Shown piece after piece: positions 1 to 8,983 of a DNA stretch of 64,000 nt. The notes below the pieces were generated by a model, which searched no databases, was not told the DNA's origin, and worked only from the letters and a program-made list of their open reading frames with translations. The number at the start of each line of letters is the position of its first letter. Within the stretch, counting starts at the first letter, position 1. Source of the DNA: Brevibacillus migulae (GTDB taxonomy: Bacteria > Bacillota > Bacilli > Brevibacillales > Brevibacillaceae); NCBI RefSeq assembly GCF_004521915.1, contig NZ_SDKD01000019.1, forward strand, positions 16,089-80,088, written 5' to 3'. The translations under genes and the position numbers were made by a program.

Positions 1-297
1 CTGACTGGTCAACTGGACTAGCTGTTCGATCCCTTCCTCGCTAGCTTCCCCATCTGCCAGTCCCTGAAAGGATTTCTCCAGCTCGGCTGCCGTCTTATCC
101 AGACTGCGTATGGATTCATAACGGAAAGAGAGGGCGTTGGCGCTGGCCGTCAGCCACTCTTGCTCTTTTCGATAGAGCTGCTGCTGTGTGTATGATTGGA
201 TAGGGTTCACTGTCCCGCGAAGCTGGACCTGAGCCATATGCCAAGAATAGGGCTTGATCCGTTCACCCCGCAATACTTTCGGAACAGAGGCAACCAT
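1..297 (-). CDS. Hypothetical protein, partial (N-terminal 99 residues; runs off the window)
   Basis: An open frame of exactly 99 codons begins at the ATG at 297 on the minus strand and leaves the window at base 1. A good ribosome binding site (GGAGG, 9 bases upstream) lies in the short gap after the pyruvate carboxylase stop, so the two genes probably share a transcript. The visible part begins MVASVPKVLRGERIKPYSW and continues into a Gln/Glu-rich, probably helical stretch with no signal peptide or membrane segment. I do not recognise the family; the downstream sequence is needed. Confidence 0.6.
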   Translation of the reverse strand, partial: MVASVPKVLRGERIKPYSWHMAQVQLRGTVNPIQSYTQQQLYRKEQEWLTASANALSFRYESIRSLDKTAAELEKSFQGLADGEASEEGIEQLVQLTSQ

Positions 298-315
298 TTG
301 CCTGCACCTCCCCAA

Positions 316-3300
316 TTAGTCGATTTCCAGCAGCAAGTCACCTGCTTCAATGGCATCGCCTGCTTTTACATGCACGGCTTTAACCTTTCCGTCCAATGGC
401 GCTTGGATCGTGGTCTCCATTTTCATCGCTTCACTGATTAATAAATGCTCGCCTTTTTTCACCTTGTCGCCAACCTCGATCAGCACCTTCAGCACTTTTC
501 CAGGCATGGAAGCGCCGAGATGGCTCGGATTTTGCGGATTGGCTTTCGGACGGATCTGCTCGGAAATGACAGCGGATTTATCGCGAACCTTGATTTCACG
601 CGCCTGGCCGTTCAATTCAAAGTAGATCACCCGGTTGCCATCCGGCTGCAGATTGCCCACAGCGATCAGCTTGATGATCAAGGTTTTTCCTTTTTCGATG
701 CTGACAGCCGTCTCTTCTCCAGGACGCAAGCCATAGAAGAAGGTGGACGTATTCAGGAAGGAGAGATCGCCGTATTCCTTCAGGTTTTGATCGTACTGGA
801 GGAATACCTGCGGGTACATGATATAGGACAATACGTCCAATTCGCTGGCTTCACGGCCAATTTTTTCTTCAAGCTCTTCCTTGACCTTGGTGAAATTCAC
901 AGGGGCAAGCAGCTCGCCTGGACGGGTGGTGAAATAGTCGCGGCCTTTCAGCACGACGGCTTGCAGCTCTTTCGGGAATCCTCCCGGCGGCTGACCGATA
1001 TAGCCTTGGAAAAATTGAATCACCGAATCGGGGAAGTCGAGACGCGCCCCTTTTTCGTAGATGTTTTCCTCGGTCAATCCGTTTTGCACCATGAACAGAG
1101 CCATATCGCCGACAACCTTGGAGGATGGTGTGACCTTGACGATGTCCCCGAACATCCGGTTGACGGTCGTATACATCGCTTTGACCTCATCCCAACGGCC
1201 TTCCAGACCGACAGCCTTGGCCTGCTGCTCCAGGTTGGTGTATTGACCTCCTGGCATCTCATGGACGTATACTTCAGCGTTGCTTGCTTTCATGTCACTT
1301 TCGAAGCCTTGGTAAAGCGGGCGAATATCCTGCCAGTAGTCCGAGAGCTTGTTGAAATGGTCCAGGTCAAGGCCGGTGTCGCGTTCGGTTCTTTCCAGCG
1401 CGGCCACCAGCGCGTTCAGGCTGGGCTGTGAAGTAAGGCCGGATACGGAGCTGAGGCAGGTATCGACGATGTCAACGCCGGCTTCCACCGCTTTGAGCAG
1501 CATCGCACCGCCATTGCCCGATGTATCGTGGGTATGGAGATGGATCGGGATGCCGATTTCCTGTTTTAACGCATGGATCAGCTCATAGGCGGCATAAGGT
1601 TTCAACAGGCCGGCCATGTCCTTGATCGCGAGGATCTGCGCACCTGCTTTTTCCAGCTCCTTGGCCAAGTCTACGTAATATTTCAGGGTATATTTGGTCT
1701 TGCTCGGATCGAGAATATCACCGGTATAGCAGATGGCAGCCTCGGCGATCTTTCCGGTTTGTCTGACAGCATCGATGGCGGTCTGCATGCCCGGCAGCCA
1801 GTTCAAGCTGTCAAAGATGCGGAAGACGTCGATGCCTTGCTCGGCAGCTGTCTTGACGAATGCTTGAATGACATTGTCCGGATAGTTGGTGTAGCCGACT
1901 GCATTTGCCCCGCGCAGGAGCATCTGGAAGAGGATGTTCGGGATGCGCTGGCGCAAGATTTGCAGGCGGTCCCACGGCGATTCGGACAGGAAGCGCATAG
2001 ACGTGTCAAACGTGGCGCCGCCCCACATTTCCAGGGAGAACAGATCGGCTCCCAGCTTTCCGGTTGCTTCCGCGATAGCGGCCATGTCGTAAGTGCGCAC
2101 GCGTGTAGCAAACAAAGATTGATGGGCGTCACGGAAGGTCGTGTCGGTCACGAGCACTTTTTTCTGCTCTTTGATCCAGCGCACCAGTCCATCTGCACCC
2201 TCGCGATCCAGTATCTGTTTCGTTCCGTCCGGGTAGGGCTGGGAATAAGGCGTTTTCGGAATCCGTGGCGATTCGAAAAACGGTTTTTTCTCTGTCTTGG
2301 CCAGACCCGGGTAGCCGTTGACGATGGTGTTGCCGATATAGTTGAGCAGCTTGGTTCCACGGTCTTGGCGTCCCGGGAAGTTGAACAGCTCCGGCTTGGC
2401 ATCAATGAAAGAAGTGTCATAATTTCCGTTCAAAAAATCTGGATGGGTCACCACATTTTCCAGGAACGGCAGGTTGGTTTTGACCCCGCGAATCCGGAAT
2501 TCCCGCAAGGTGCGGTACATTTTGCGGGATGCTTGCTCAAACGTAGGGCCATAGGTGGAGATCTTCACCAGGAGCGAATCGTAAAAAGGCGTGATGATGG
2601 CTCCAGGATAGCCGTTGCCGCTATCGAGCCGGACGCCGAAGCCACCGCCTGATCTCCAGGCAAGCAATCTGCCCGCATCGGGGAAGAAGCCGTTTTCGGG
2701 GTCCTCGGTCGTCACCCGGCATTGAATCGCATAGCCGTTGCGTTGAATATGCTTTTGCTCAGGGATGGCGATTTCCGCATCATGCAGGGCATGTCCCTCG
2801 GCGATTTTGATTTGCGTCTGCACGATATCGATTCCCGTAATCAGCTCGGTAATGGTATGCTCAACTTGAATGCGCGGGTTTACCTCAATGAAGTAAAACT
2901 TCTTGTCAGGTGTCAGCAAAAATTCGACGGTACCGGCATTCGTGTAGCCTGCCTGCTTCATCAGGCTGAGCGCTGCCCCGCAAATCTTTTCGCGCAATTC
3001 TTCATCGAGAGCCAGGCTAGGCGCCACTTCCACCACTTTTTGATGGCGGCGCTGGATGGAGCAATCGCGCTCAAACAGATGGACGATATTTCCATGCTGG
3101 TCCCCTATGATTTGGACTTCGATATGCTTCGGCTGCTCGAGATATTTCTCCAGATAGACATGGGCATTGCCAAAGGCGGAGCGTGCTTCCGACCGTGCGC
3201 GATCGAGCGCTTCCGGCAGTTCATCCTGCGAACGGACAATCCGCATGCCGCGGCCGCCGCCACCCGAGACGCCTTTGATAATGATCGGGTAACCATGCTC

Positions 3301-3762
3301 ACGAGCGAACAGCATGGCTTCCTGCAAGGTTTCGATCGGCTCAGCGGTGCCCGGAATCACAGGGATGCCTGCTTCGATCGCGATTTTCCGCGCTTCCACC
3401 TTGTCACCAAACTTGTCGATCAAGTCAGAGGATGGTCCGATAAAGGTGATGCCGACTTCGGCGCAACGGCGGGCAAATTCTGCATTTTCTGAAAGAAAAC
3501 CATAGCCGGGATGAATGGCGTCGACATCATTGCGCTTGGCGATTTCAATGATGCTCTCAATATCGAGATAAGCCTCGATCGGCCCTTTGCCGGCACCGAC
3601 CAGATACGATTCATCTGCTTTGAAACGATGCTGCGCGACATTATCCTGCTCGGAATAAATCGCGATCGTACGAATACCCAGCTCAGTCGCGGCACGAAAA
3701 ATGCGGATGGCGATCTCTCCGCGGTTGGCGACGAGCAGACGATTGATCTTTCTCTTATGCAT
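316..3762 (-). CDS. pyc: Pyruvate carboxylase
   Basis: ATP- and biotin-dependent carboxylation of pyruvate to oxaloacetate (anaplerosis), cytosolic tetramer. The 1148-residue product is the usual full length for a single-chain enzyme. Visible parts in order: an ATP-grasp biotin carboxylase domain (LLVANRGEIAIRIFRA at the N-terminus, the glycine-rich KGVSGGGGRGMR loop, EVNPRIQVEHTITE), a carboxyltransferase TIM barrel (TDTTFRDAHQSLFATRVR, LEMWGGATFDT), a connecting domain, and a C-terminal biotinyl domain with SEAMKMET, the biotinylated Lys being near residue 1114. The start at 3762 is chosen because it follows AAGGGGGAG and matches the conserved N-terminus; an upstream in-frame ATG at 3825 has no such site. 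Transcribed divergently from the gene at 3922. Confidence 0.98.
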   Translation of the reverse strand: MHKRKINRLLVANRGEIAIRIFRAATELGIRTIAIYSEQDNVAQHRFKADESYLVGAGKGPIEAYLDIESIIEIAKRNDVDAIHPGYGFLSENAEFARRCAEVGITFIGPSSDLIDKFGDKVEARKIAIEAGIPVIPGTAEPIETLQEAMLFAREHGYPIIIKGVSGGGGRGMRIVRSQDELPEALDRARSEARSAFGNAHVYLEKYLEQPKHIEVQIIGDQHGNIVHLFERDCSIQRRHQKVVEVAPSLALDEELREKICGAALSLMKQAGYTNAGTVEFLLTPDKKFYFIEVNPRIQVEHTITELITGIDIVQTQIKIAEGHALHDAEIAIPEQKHIQRNGYAIQCRVTTEDPENGFFPDAGRLLAWRSGGGFGVRLDSGNGYPGAIITPFYDSLLVKISTYGPTFEQASRKMYRTLREFRIRGVKTNLPFLENVVTHPDFLNGNYDTSFIDAKPELFNFPGRQDRGTKLLNYIGNTIVNGYPGLAKTEKKPFFESPRIPKTPYSQPYPDGTKQILDREGADGLVRWIKEQKKVLVTDTTFRDAHQSLFATRVRTYDMAAIAEATGKLGADLFSLEMWGGATFDTSMRFLSESPWDRLQILRQRIPNILFQMLLRGANAVGYTNYPDNVIQAFVKTAAEQGIDVFRIFDSLNWLPGMQTAIDAVRQTGKIAEAAICYTGDILDPSKTKYTLKYYVDLAKELEKAGAQILAIKDMAGLLKPYAAYELIHALKQEIGIPIHLHTHDTSGNGGAMLLKAVEAGVDIVDTCLSSVSGLTSQPSLNALVAALERTERDTGLDLDHFNKLSDYWQDIRPLYQGFESDMKASNAEVYVHEMPGGQYTNLEQQAKAVGLEGRWDEVKAMYTTVNRMFGDIVKVTPSSKVVGDMALFMVQNGLTEENIYEKGARLDFPDSVIQFFQGYIGQPPGGFPKELQAVVLKGRDYFTTRPGELLAPVNFTKVKEELEEKIGREASELDVLSYIMYPQVFLQYDQNLKEYGDLSFLNTSTFFYGLRPGEETAVSIEKGKTLIIKLIAVGNLQPDGNRVIYFELNGQAREIKVRDKSAVISEQIRPKANPQNPSHLGASMPGKVLKVLIEVGDKVKKGEHLLISEAMKMETTIQAPLDGKVKAVHVKAGDAIEAGDLLLEID

Positions 3763-3921
3763 GGCTTCTCCCCCTTGGCGTTTGCTCCATTTGAATGTGA
3801 ATGTATTTCTACTGTTAATATACAAAATTTACCCAGTAGATACACGAAAAAAATGTTTTTCCGATACATTTTGTTGGATATTCCGATGTTTTTTCTTGGT
3901 TATAGAGAAAGGGTGGGAAAA

Positions 3922-4362
3922 ATGGGGACAAAACTGCCCGTGTTTGTGTATGGAAGCTTGCTTGCCGGGTTTGCGAACCATCGTCATTTTGTAGAGCCGT
4001 ACCCCCATCATCGGGTGCGGGCAAAGACCAGGGGAAAGCTGTATCATTTGAGCGATCGCGGCTATCCAGCGCTTGTTTCCGCGGATGAACCGCATGCATG
4101 GGTGTACGGTGAATTGCTCTATTTTGCCCCGGTTTTCTATGAAAAAGCGCTGAAGGGTCTGGACGAGCTGGAAGATTATCATGGCCCTGCGGATGAGCGT
4201 AACGAATATGAAAGACAAAAGGCGACCGTCACTTTCCTTGAGACGGAGAAACAAACCGAAGCTTTTCTCTATATCGCGGCTCCTCAGCTGGAAAAAGCCA
4301 TCACCCGGACCGGGATTCGCGTTACCGATGGAGATTGGCGTACGTTCATGCAACGCAAGTGA
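3922..4362 (+). CDS. Gamma-glutamylcyclotransferase-like (AIG2/YtfP) family protein
   Basis: A 146-residue protein starting PVFVYGSLLAG, the phosphate-binding loop signature of the gamma-glutamylcyclotransferase-like fold, followed by the typical GKLYHLSDRGYPALV and GELLYF segments and an acidic LDELEDYHGP region that would supply the catalytic Glu. Family members turn over gamma-glutamyl peptides or gamma-glutamylamines; the substrate cannot be told from sequence. Start at the ATG preceded by AAAGGGTGGG. A much longer frame extends upstream over the pyc start but has no supporting signals. Probably monocistronic. Confidence 0.85.
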   Translation: MGTKLPVFVYGSLLAGFANHRHFVEPYPHHRVRAKTRGKLYHLSDRGYPALVSADEPHAWVYGELLYFAPVFYEKALKGLDELEDYHGPADERNEYERQKATVTFLETEKQTEAFLYIAAPQLEKAITRTGIRVTDGDWRTFMQRK

Positions 4363-4470
4363 TGATCAGGAATACGACCTCCTGCTTTTGACCACAATGG
4401 TAGAGAGAGTCTTCCTGCTAGAATGCGGCGAAGGCAACTGGACTGTGTGAGGAAGCAAGGAGGGACTTGC

Positions 4471-5004
4471 GTGGAGTTGTTTTCTGCAGCGCCAGCTGAC
4501 ATCTGGCGGTTATTAATCCCCTCATCCCATTGGCTGTATCGTGATGAAGTGCCGGAAGATGAGTTGATTTTTCATTATCGTGATCAGATCTATTTTGTGA
4601 ACAACGACGGTTCCGTGATCTCGCTGCCCAAGCCTGCCGCTTTTGAGCTGATGGATTTGGGGGAGTTGCTCGATCATTTGGCGACCTCTGACTGCAGCTA
4701 CGATTATGACGACAGCGGTGAATTTGACTATGCTTCTGTCCTGCTGCGCATGGGATACTTGGTCCCTACGGGGAGCCGCCGCGAGCGGGCGGATCATCTG
4801 GTGGAAATCGTCAACACACTCGCCCCGGAGAAAATGGTGACCCGCTATGAGCTGCCCGGCGTATGCTTTACCTTTGCCTTGTATCACGGACTGCTGCGCT
4901 GCCACGAGCTGAACCGGAAATGCGACTGGGAATTCGAGCATGAGATCAAGAGCATCAAGCGGGCAGGACAGTATGAGGCCAAGCATTTTCATTTGCATTC
5001 ATAA
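4471..5004 (+). CDS. Hypothetical protein, 177 residues
   Basis: The GTG start at 4471 is chosen because AGGAGGG lies just upstream; the open frame extends 16 codons further without a ribosome binding site. The product is soluble, acidic and rich in aromatic residues (for example SSHWLYRDEVPEDELIFHY), with several Cys and His residues in its C-terminal half, including a CHELNRKCDW cluster, and a His-rich tail. No signal peptide or membrane helix. I do not recognise the family. It lies between the cyclotransferase-like gene and tpx, all on the plus strand, but tpx appears to have its own promoter. Confidence 0.75.
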   Translation: MELFSAAPADIWRLLIPSSHWLYRDEVPEDELIFHYRDQIYFVNNDGSVISLPKPAAFELMDLGELLDHLATSDCSYDYDDSGEFDYASVLLRMGYLVPTGSRRERADHLVEIVNTLAPEKMVTRYELPGVCFTFALYHGLLRCHELNRKCDWEFEHEIKSIKRAGQYEAKHFHLHS

Positions 5005-5026
5005 AACTTTTACACCGTGAGAATGA

Positions 5027-5054
5027 TGAAAATCTCAAAAAAATAAGGTATGAT
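5027..5054 (+). promoter_or_regulatory. Possible sigma-A promoter for tpx
   Basis: A TATGAT -10 hexamer at 5049-5054 lies about 48 bases before the tpx start. The corresponding -35 position holds only a weak match (TGAAAA at 5027-5032). The strong -10 and the intergenic position support it; the weak -35 keeps confidence low. Confidence 0.4.
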
Positions 5055-5101
5055 GAGACTTGTATTACATAACGTTTACCATTTGATGGGAGGAATTAAC
5101 C

Positions 5102-5620
5102 ATGACAACAGCTGTAGAGCGTCAAGGCGCATTTCAATTTAAAGGAGACGTTACTCTGCTTGGCCCAGAACTGAAAGCAGGCGACAAAGCTCCAAACTTC
5201 ACCGTATTGGCTAACGATCTGACTCCAGTAACATTGGATGATTCGAAAGGAACCGTTCGCATTATCTCCGTTGTTCCATCTCTTGACACCGGTGTGTGCG
5301 ATGCGCAAACTCGCCGTTTTAACGAAGAAGCAGCAAAACTCGATGGCGTAACCATCCTGACTGTATCCGTAGACTTGCCTTTCGCGCAAAAACGTTGGTG
5401 CGGAGCGGCTGGCATCGATAAAGTGCAAACCGTTTCCGACTACCGCGACCTTTCCTTCGGTCAAGCGTATGGCGTAGCGATCAAAGAATGGCGCTTGCTG
5501 AGCCGTGCTGTATTCGTTGTGGATGCGAACGACACAGTGGTGTACGCTGAGTACGTACCAGCTGCTGGCGAACATCCTAACTATGAAGCAGCAATCGAAG
5601 CGGCAAAAGCTGCAAAATAA
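5102..5620 (+). CDS. tpx: Thiol peroxidase (2-Cys peroxiredoxin, Tpx type)
   Basis: Reduces hydroperoxides using thioredoxin-type electrons in the cytosol. The 172-residue product has the peroxidatic Cys in PSLDTGVCDAQTRRF (about residue 66) and the resolving Cys in KRWCGAAG (about residue 100), the roughly 34-residue spacing typical of atypical 2-Cys Tpx. N-terminal FKGDVTLLGPELKAGDKAP and C-terminal VYAEYVPAAGEHPNYE are also characteristic. The start follows GGGAGGAATTAACC. Codon use is strongly biased (many GTA, CGC and GAA codons), suggesting high expression. Followed by a strong intrinsic terminator. Confidence 0.98.
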   Translation: MTTAVERQGAFQFKGDVTLLGPELKAGDKAPNFTVLANDLTPVTLDDSKGTVRIISVVPSLDTGVCDAQTRRFNEEAAKLDGVTILTVSVDLPFAQKRWCGAAGIDKVQTVSDYRDLSFGQAYGVAIKEWRLLSRAVFVVDANDTVVYAEYVPAAGEHPNYEAAIEAAKAAK

Positions 5621-5644
5621 GCTGCCTGATCTGTTTTAAAACGC

Positions 5645-5683
5645 AACCTCTTCGCTTTTTTCCCGCGGAGAGGTTTTTCTTTT
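5645..5683 (+). terminator. Intrinsic terminator after tpx
   Basis: Inverted repeat AACCTCTTCGC / GCGGAGAGGTT (one G-T pair) around a short loop, followed by TTTTTCTTTT. Confidence 0.85.
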
Positions 5684-5754
5684 GGGCAAAAAACGATATG
5701 ATCGTGGATACCAACATCGTATCGCGAAAAAAATGAAAGAGAGGAGTCGGACGG

Positions 5755-6732
5755 ATGATTCCTGCAAAACTACAAAAGGGTGACGAAATCCGGATAGTTG
5801 CCCCAAGCCGCAGCTTGGATATCATCGGCGCAAAAGAACGGGAACGGGCCACCCGGCGGCTGGAAGCACTTGGTTTTCACGTAAGCTTTGGGCGCCATGT
5901 GCAGGAGCGGGACCTGTTTGATTCCAGTTCGATTGAACACCGGGTAGCCGATTTGCACGACGCGTTTTCCGATCCCAAGGTGAAGGCGATCCTGACCGTC
6001 ATCGGCGGTTTTAACAGCAACCAATTGCTGCGGTATCTGGATTATGAGCTCATCCGGCAGAATCCCAAAATTCTCTGTGGTTACTCCGACATTACAGCCT
6101 TGGCCAATGCCATTTATGCAAAAACCGGGATGATTACCTACTCGGGACCCCATTTTTCCACCTTTGGCATGGAAAAGGGATTCGATTATATCCTCGACTA
6201 CTTCCAGCGCTGCTTGATGTCCGAAGAACCTATTGAACTGGCCACTTCTTCCGCATGGAGTGATGATGCGTGGTATTTTGATCAGGAAAATCGTACATTT
6301 ATTCCAAATGAGGGCTATCTCGCCATTCAAGAGGGAGAGGGAGAAGGAACCATCATCGGCGGCAATCTTTGTACGCTCAACCTGCTGCAAGGGACTGAAT
6401 ACATGCCTTCTCTGGCAGGAGCCATTCTCTTTCTGGAGGATGATTATGTGGTGGACGCGCCGACGTTTGACCGGGACCTCCAGTCACTGCTCCATCAGCC
6501 GGGTTTTTCCGAGGTGAAAGGGATCGTCATCGGCCGTTTTCAACAGGAAAGCAACATGACCCAGGAAAAGCTGCTGCAGATCATCGCGACCAAGCAAGAG
6601 CTGCGCGGCATCCCGGTCTTGGCACAGGCCGATTTTGGGCATACCACCCCGATGTTTACGTTTCCGATCGGGGGAAGCGCCTCGCTTTCCGTTAAAAAAT
6701 CGGGGAGCAGCCTGATGATTCACAAGCATTAA
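5755..6732 (+). CDS. Peptidase S66 family, LD-carboxypeptidase / MccF-like protein
   Basis: A 325-residue Ser carboxypeptidase of family S66, which includes LD-carboxypeptidase A (removes the terminal D-Ala from cytosolic muropeptides) and MccF (microcin C immunity). The nucleophile is the Ser of CGYSDIT (residue 111); the family's catalytic Glu is in ILFLEDDYV and the His in ADFGHTTPMF. No signal peptide, so cytosolic. It lacks features that would decide between cell-wall recycling and peptide-antibiotic self-immunity, and no microcin-like genes are nearby. RBS GAGAGGAG. The next gene starts 20 bases downstream, suggesting cotranscription. Confidence 0.9.
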   Translation: MIPAKLQKGDEIRIVAPSRSLDIIGAKERERATRRLEALGFHVSFGRHVQERDLFDSSSIEHRVADLHDAFSDPKVKAILTVIGGFNSNQLLRYLDYELIRQNPKILCGYSDITALANAIYAKTGMITYSGPHFSTFGMEKGFDYILDYFQRCLMSEEPIELATSSAWSDDAWYFDQENRTFIPNEGYLAIQEGEGEGTIIGGNLCTLNLLQGTEYMPSLAGAILFLEDDYVVDAPTFDRDLQSLLHQPGFSEVKGIVIGRFQQESNMTQEKLLQIIATKQELRGIPVLAQADFGHTTPMFTFPIGGSASLSVKKSGSSLMIHKH

Positions 6733-6752
6733 CGCGCAAAAAGGAGACAGAC

Positions 6753-7646
6753 ATGCTGGAAGAATTGTTGCGATTTGTAGCGGATGAGCAGGAGGCCGGG
6801 CAGACGATTCGCGACGTGCTGCAAAGCGGGTACGGCGTGTCACGGCGCTTGTTGACCAAGGCGAAGCACAGCGGAGAAATTTTGCTTAATGGACAGCCCG
6901 TCTATGTGACCGTAAGGCTGGCAGTGGGCGATCAGGTGATTGTCCGGCTGCCGATGGATGTGGTGGATCACATCGAGCCGGAGGAAATGCCGCTTGTCAT
7001 CCGCTATGAAGACGAGGATTTGCTGATCATCGCAAAACCGCATGGATTGGTCGTCCATCCTACAAGGACTCATCCATGCGGCACGTTGGCCAACGGTGTG
7101 ATCGCGTACTATTTGGCCAAAGGAGAAACGCACAGCTTTCGACCCGTGAACCGGCTGGACAAGGATACGTCAGGCTTGATGATCGTGGCGAAAAATCAGT
7201 GGGCGCATGAACAGTGTGCACGCATGCAGAAGGATCGGACATTAAAGCGTACCTACCAAGCGATCGTCCATGGCAACCTCCGGGAGAAACAGGGCGTGAT
7301 TGATGCTCCCATCGGTCTTCGCGACGGATCGATTATCGAACGGATGGTGCGCCACGATGGACAGCCGGCCCGGACCTTTTTTCGCGTTCTCGCAGAAGGG
7401 GACGACTGGTCGTGGCTGGAGCTGCAGCTCGAAACGGGGAGGACCCATCAGATACGCGTGCATTTGGCTTCGCTGGGGCATCCGCTGCTGGGTGACGATC
7501 TGTACGGAGGGAGTCGGGAAAGGATCGGCCGGCAAGCTTTGCATGCCGTGCAGTTGTCCTTGCACCATCCGCGTACGGGCAAGCCGCTTACCTTTACAGA
7601 ACCGCTTCCGCCCGACATGGCCAAGCTGGCAGGGCAGTGCTCCTGA
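6753..7646 (+). CDS. RluD-type RNA pseudouridine synthase
   Basis: A 297-residue RluA/RluD-family enzyme that isomerises uridine to pseudouridine in rRNA or tRNA. N-terminal S4-like RNA-binding segment (SRRLLTKAKHSGEILLNGQ, about residues 28-60), then the catalytic core with NRLDKDTSGLMIVAK, whose Asp is the catalytic residue, and the C-terminal TGRTHQIRVHLASLGHPLLG motif. Starts 20 bases after the S66 gene with AAAGGAG. Which site is modified cannot be inferred; Bacillales carry several paralogues. Confidence 0.93.
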   Translation: MLEELLRFVADEQEAGQTIRDVLQSGYGVSRRLLTKAKHSGEILLNGQPVYVTVRLAVGDQVIVRLPMDVVDHIEPEEMPLVIRYEDEDLLIIAKPHGLVVHPTRTHPCGTLANGVIAYYLAKGETHSFRPVNRLDKDTSGLMIVAKNQWAHEQCARMQKDRTLKRTYQAIVHGNLREKQGVIDAPIGLRDGSIIERMVRHDGQPARTFFRVLAEGDDWSWLELQLETGRTHQIRVHLASLGHPLLGDDLYGGSRERIGRQALHAVQLSLHHPRTGKPLTFTEPLPPDMAKLAGQCS

Positions 7647-7672
7647 TGAAATATTTTGTTTTCTCTGGCGCT

Positions 7673-7688
7673 TTGCAAGCGTTTTCGA
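7673..7688 (+). promoter_or_regulatory. Candidate cre site (CcpA operator)
   Basis: TTGCAAGCGTTTTCGA matches the Bacillus cre consensus WTGNAANCGNWNNCWW at every constrained position but one. It abuts a -10-like TATGATAAT (7689-7697) upstream of the aromatic catabolic operon, a position expected to repress under carbon excess. The binding protein is inferred. Confidence 0.5.
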
Positions 7689-7699
7689 TATGATAATAA

Positions 7700-7890
7700 G
7701 AGCATACTTGAAACATCATAGGTAAGTTGGTGAAAAGCCAGCTGGCTGTCTATGGGGGAGAACCCACAAGGTTTTTCGTCACTAGGAGTAGACAAGACCC
7801 AGTCATCGTTTTTCGCTCTTCTTGAACATTGCCGCAAGCGTGGTTTGTTTGCAGGGATACAGGAGGGGCGGACGAGACTGGGTTTTTCTT
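7700..7890 (+). ncRNA. Candidate structured 5' leader of the homogentisate operon, ending in a terminator-like stem
   Basis: The 355 bases between the pseudouridine synthase and the FAA-hydrolase gene hold no plausible gene but several pairings. GTCTA at 7748 pairs with TAGAC at 7789 around a TGGG/CCCA hairpin, GTGAAAA near 7730 can pair with TTTTTCGTCAC near 7770, and GACCCAGTC at 7796-7804 pairs with GACTGGGTT at 7875-7883 followed by a T-rich run. The last pairing could be a large-loop terminator. I checked it by eye against T-box, TPP, FMN, SAM, lysine, cobalamin, GEMM, ydaO, preQ1, 6S and SRP signatures and found no match. The bases after about 7891 belong to repeat C. Confidence 0.4.
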
Positions 7891-7977
7891 GTTGGTTGAT
7901 ATGAATTTATCAAATTCTCATCGACATAAGAGCAACCACGCTCCGCCAAAGACTTGGCTTAGCTAAGTTTTTTCTAA
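7891..7977 (+). repeat. Dispersed repeat C, copy 1 (left arm degenerate)
   Basis: Nearly identical to the copy at 25722-25809 over AAATTCTCATCGACATAAG, GCTCCGCCAAAGACTTGGC and the closing AGTTTTTTCTAA. Its distal half (ACTTGGC TTA GCTAAGT + T6) is a terminator-like hairpin just before the FAA-hydrolase gene. The left palindromic arm is degenerate here. Confidence 0.75.
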
Positions 7978-8001
7978 ATTCTGAGGAAGGGGGGTGAGCG
8001 A

Positions 8002-8955
8002 GTGAAGCTTGTTTCGTATACGCGTAAAGCGGCACCTGAGCAAAGCTGGCGCGCCGGCATATGGTTGGAGCAAGGGATAATCGATGTGCAGGAAGCGCTC
8101 GCGGATGCGCCTGCCACGATGATGGGGCTGCTGGCCGACTGGAAGCATTGGTATGAGCGGCTTCAGGCTCTGCAACAGCCAGATGGGATGCAGACAACAG
8201 CTTGGAAGCAGTTCAAGCCGCTAGAGGACGTGGTTTTGGGATCTCCGCTTCCGCGCCCAAACAGCTTTCGCGACTTTTACGCGTTTGAGGCGCATGTCAA
8301 AACAGCGCGGGAAAAAAGAGGGCTGTCCATGGTACCGGAATGGTATCATTTTCCGGTTTTTTACTTTTCTAATGCCAATGCCTTCCTGGGCCCCGACGAG
8401 CCTGTGCGTCGGCCAAAAGCGACAAGCTGGCTGGACTATGAATTAGAGGTGGCCTGTGTCATTGGCAAGGGGGGCGTCGATATCCCGGTGCAGGCGGCTG
8501 ATCAGCATATCGCAGGCTTTTGCATCTTGAATGATTGGAGCGCTCGCGATGTTCAACGGGAGGAAGTGAAGGTCGGACTCGGGCCGGCAAAAGGAAAAGA
8601 TTTTGCCACCTCTATGGGGCCGTGGCTGGTCACGCCGGATGAATTGGCCGATCGGCTGCTGCCTTCGGAAAAGGGCGCCCGATATGACTTGAGCATGGTG
8701 GCCCGCGTAAACGGCGTGGAATACTCCCGTGGCAATTTGGGTGACCTCTATTACACGTTTGCGGAAATGATTGCCCGCGCCTCTGCCGATTGCCCCCTTT
8801 ATCCAGGGGATGTGATCGGCTCGGGAACCGTGGGAACCGGCTGTATCCTGGAGCTTGGGTCCGAGCAATACCCGTGGCTGCAGCCTGGTGATGTCGTTGA
8901 GCTGCAGGTCGATGGATTAGGTGTTTTACGCAGCCGCATTGTTGAAGCTGGATAA
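8002..8955 (+). CDS. Fumarylacetoacetate hydrolase family protein
   Basis: A 317-residue FAH-fold hydrolase. The C-terminal two thirds carry the family signatures: RPNSFRDFYAFEAHVK, DYELEVACVIGKGG with the metal-binding Glu residues, FCILNDWSARDVQ, KGKDFATSMGPWLVT and the closing GDVIGSGTVGTGC. Followed directly by homogentisate dioxygenase, so the likely reaction is cleavage of fumarylacetoacetate (or maleylacetoacetate) to fumarate and acetoacetate, the last step of tyrosine catabolism. That assignment comes from context. The start is GTG after a GGAAGGGGGG site. First gene of a three-gene operon. Confidence 0.93.
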   Translation: MKLVSYTRKAAPEQSWRAGIWLEQGIIDVQEALADAPATMMGLLADWKHWYERLQALQQPDGMQTTAWKQFKPLEDVVLGSPLPRPNSFRDFYAFEAHVKTAREKRGLSMVPEWYHFPVFYFSNANAFLGPDEPVRRPKATSWLDYELEVACVIGKGGVDIPVQAADQHIAGFCILNDWSARDVQREEVKVGLGPAKGKDFATSMGPWLVTPDELADRLLPSEKGARYDLSMVARVNGVEYSRGNLGDLYYTFAEMIARASADCPLYPGDVIGSGTVGTGCILELGSEQYPWLQPGDVVELQVDGLGVLRSRIVEAG

Positions 8956-8983
8956 AAACTGCGAAAAAGCGAGGGGAGTACGT

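Noticed and set aside
7642..7648. CTGATGA as a hammerhead ribozyme core
   Set aside because: No GAAA and flanking stems at the needed distances follow.
7700..7890. The structured leader as 6S RNA
   Set aside because: Length fits, but the 5' and 3' ends do not pair to form the closing stem and there is no clear central bubble.
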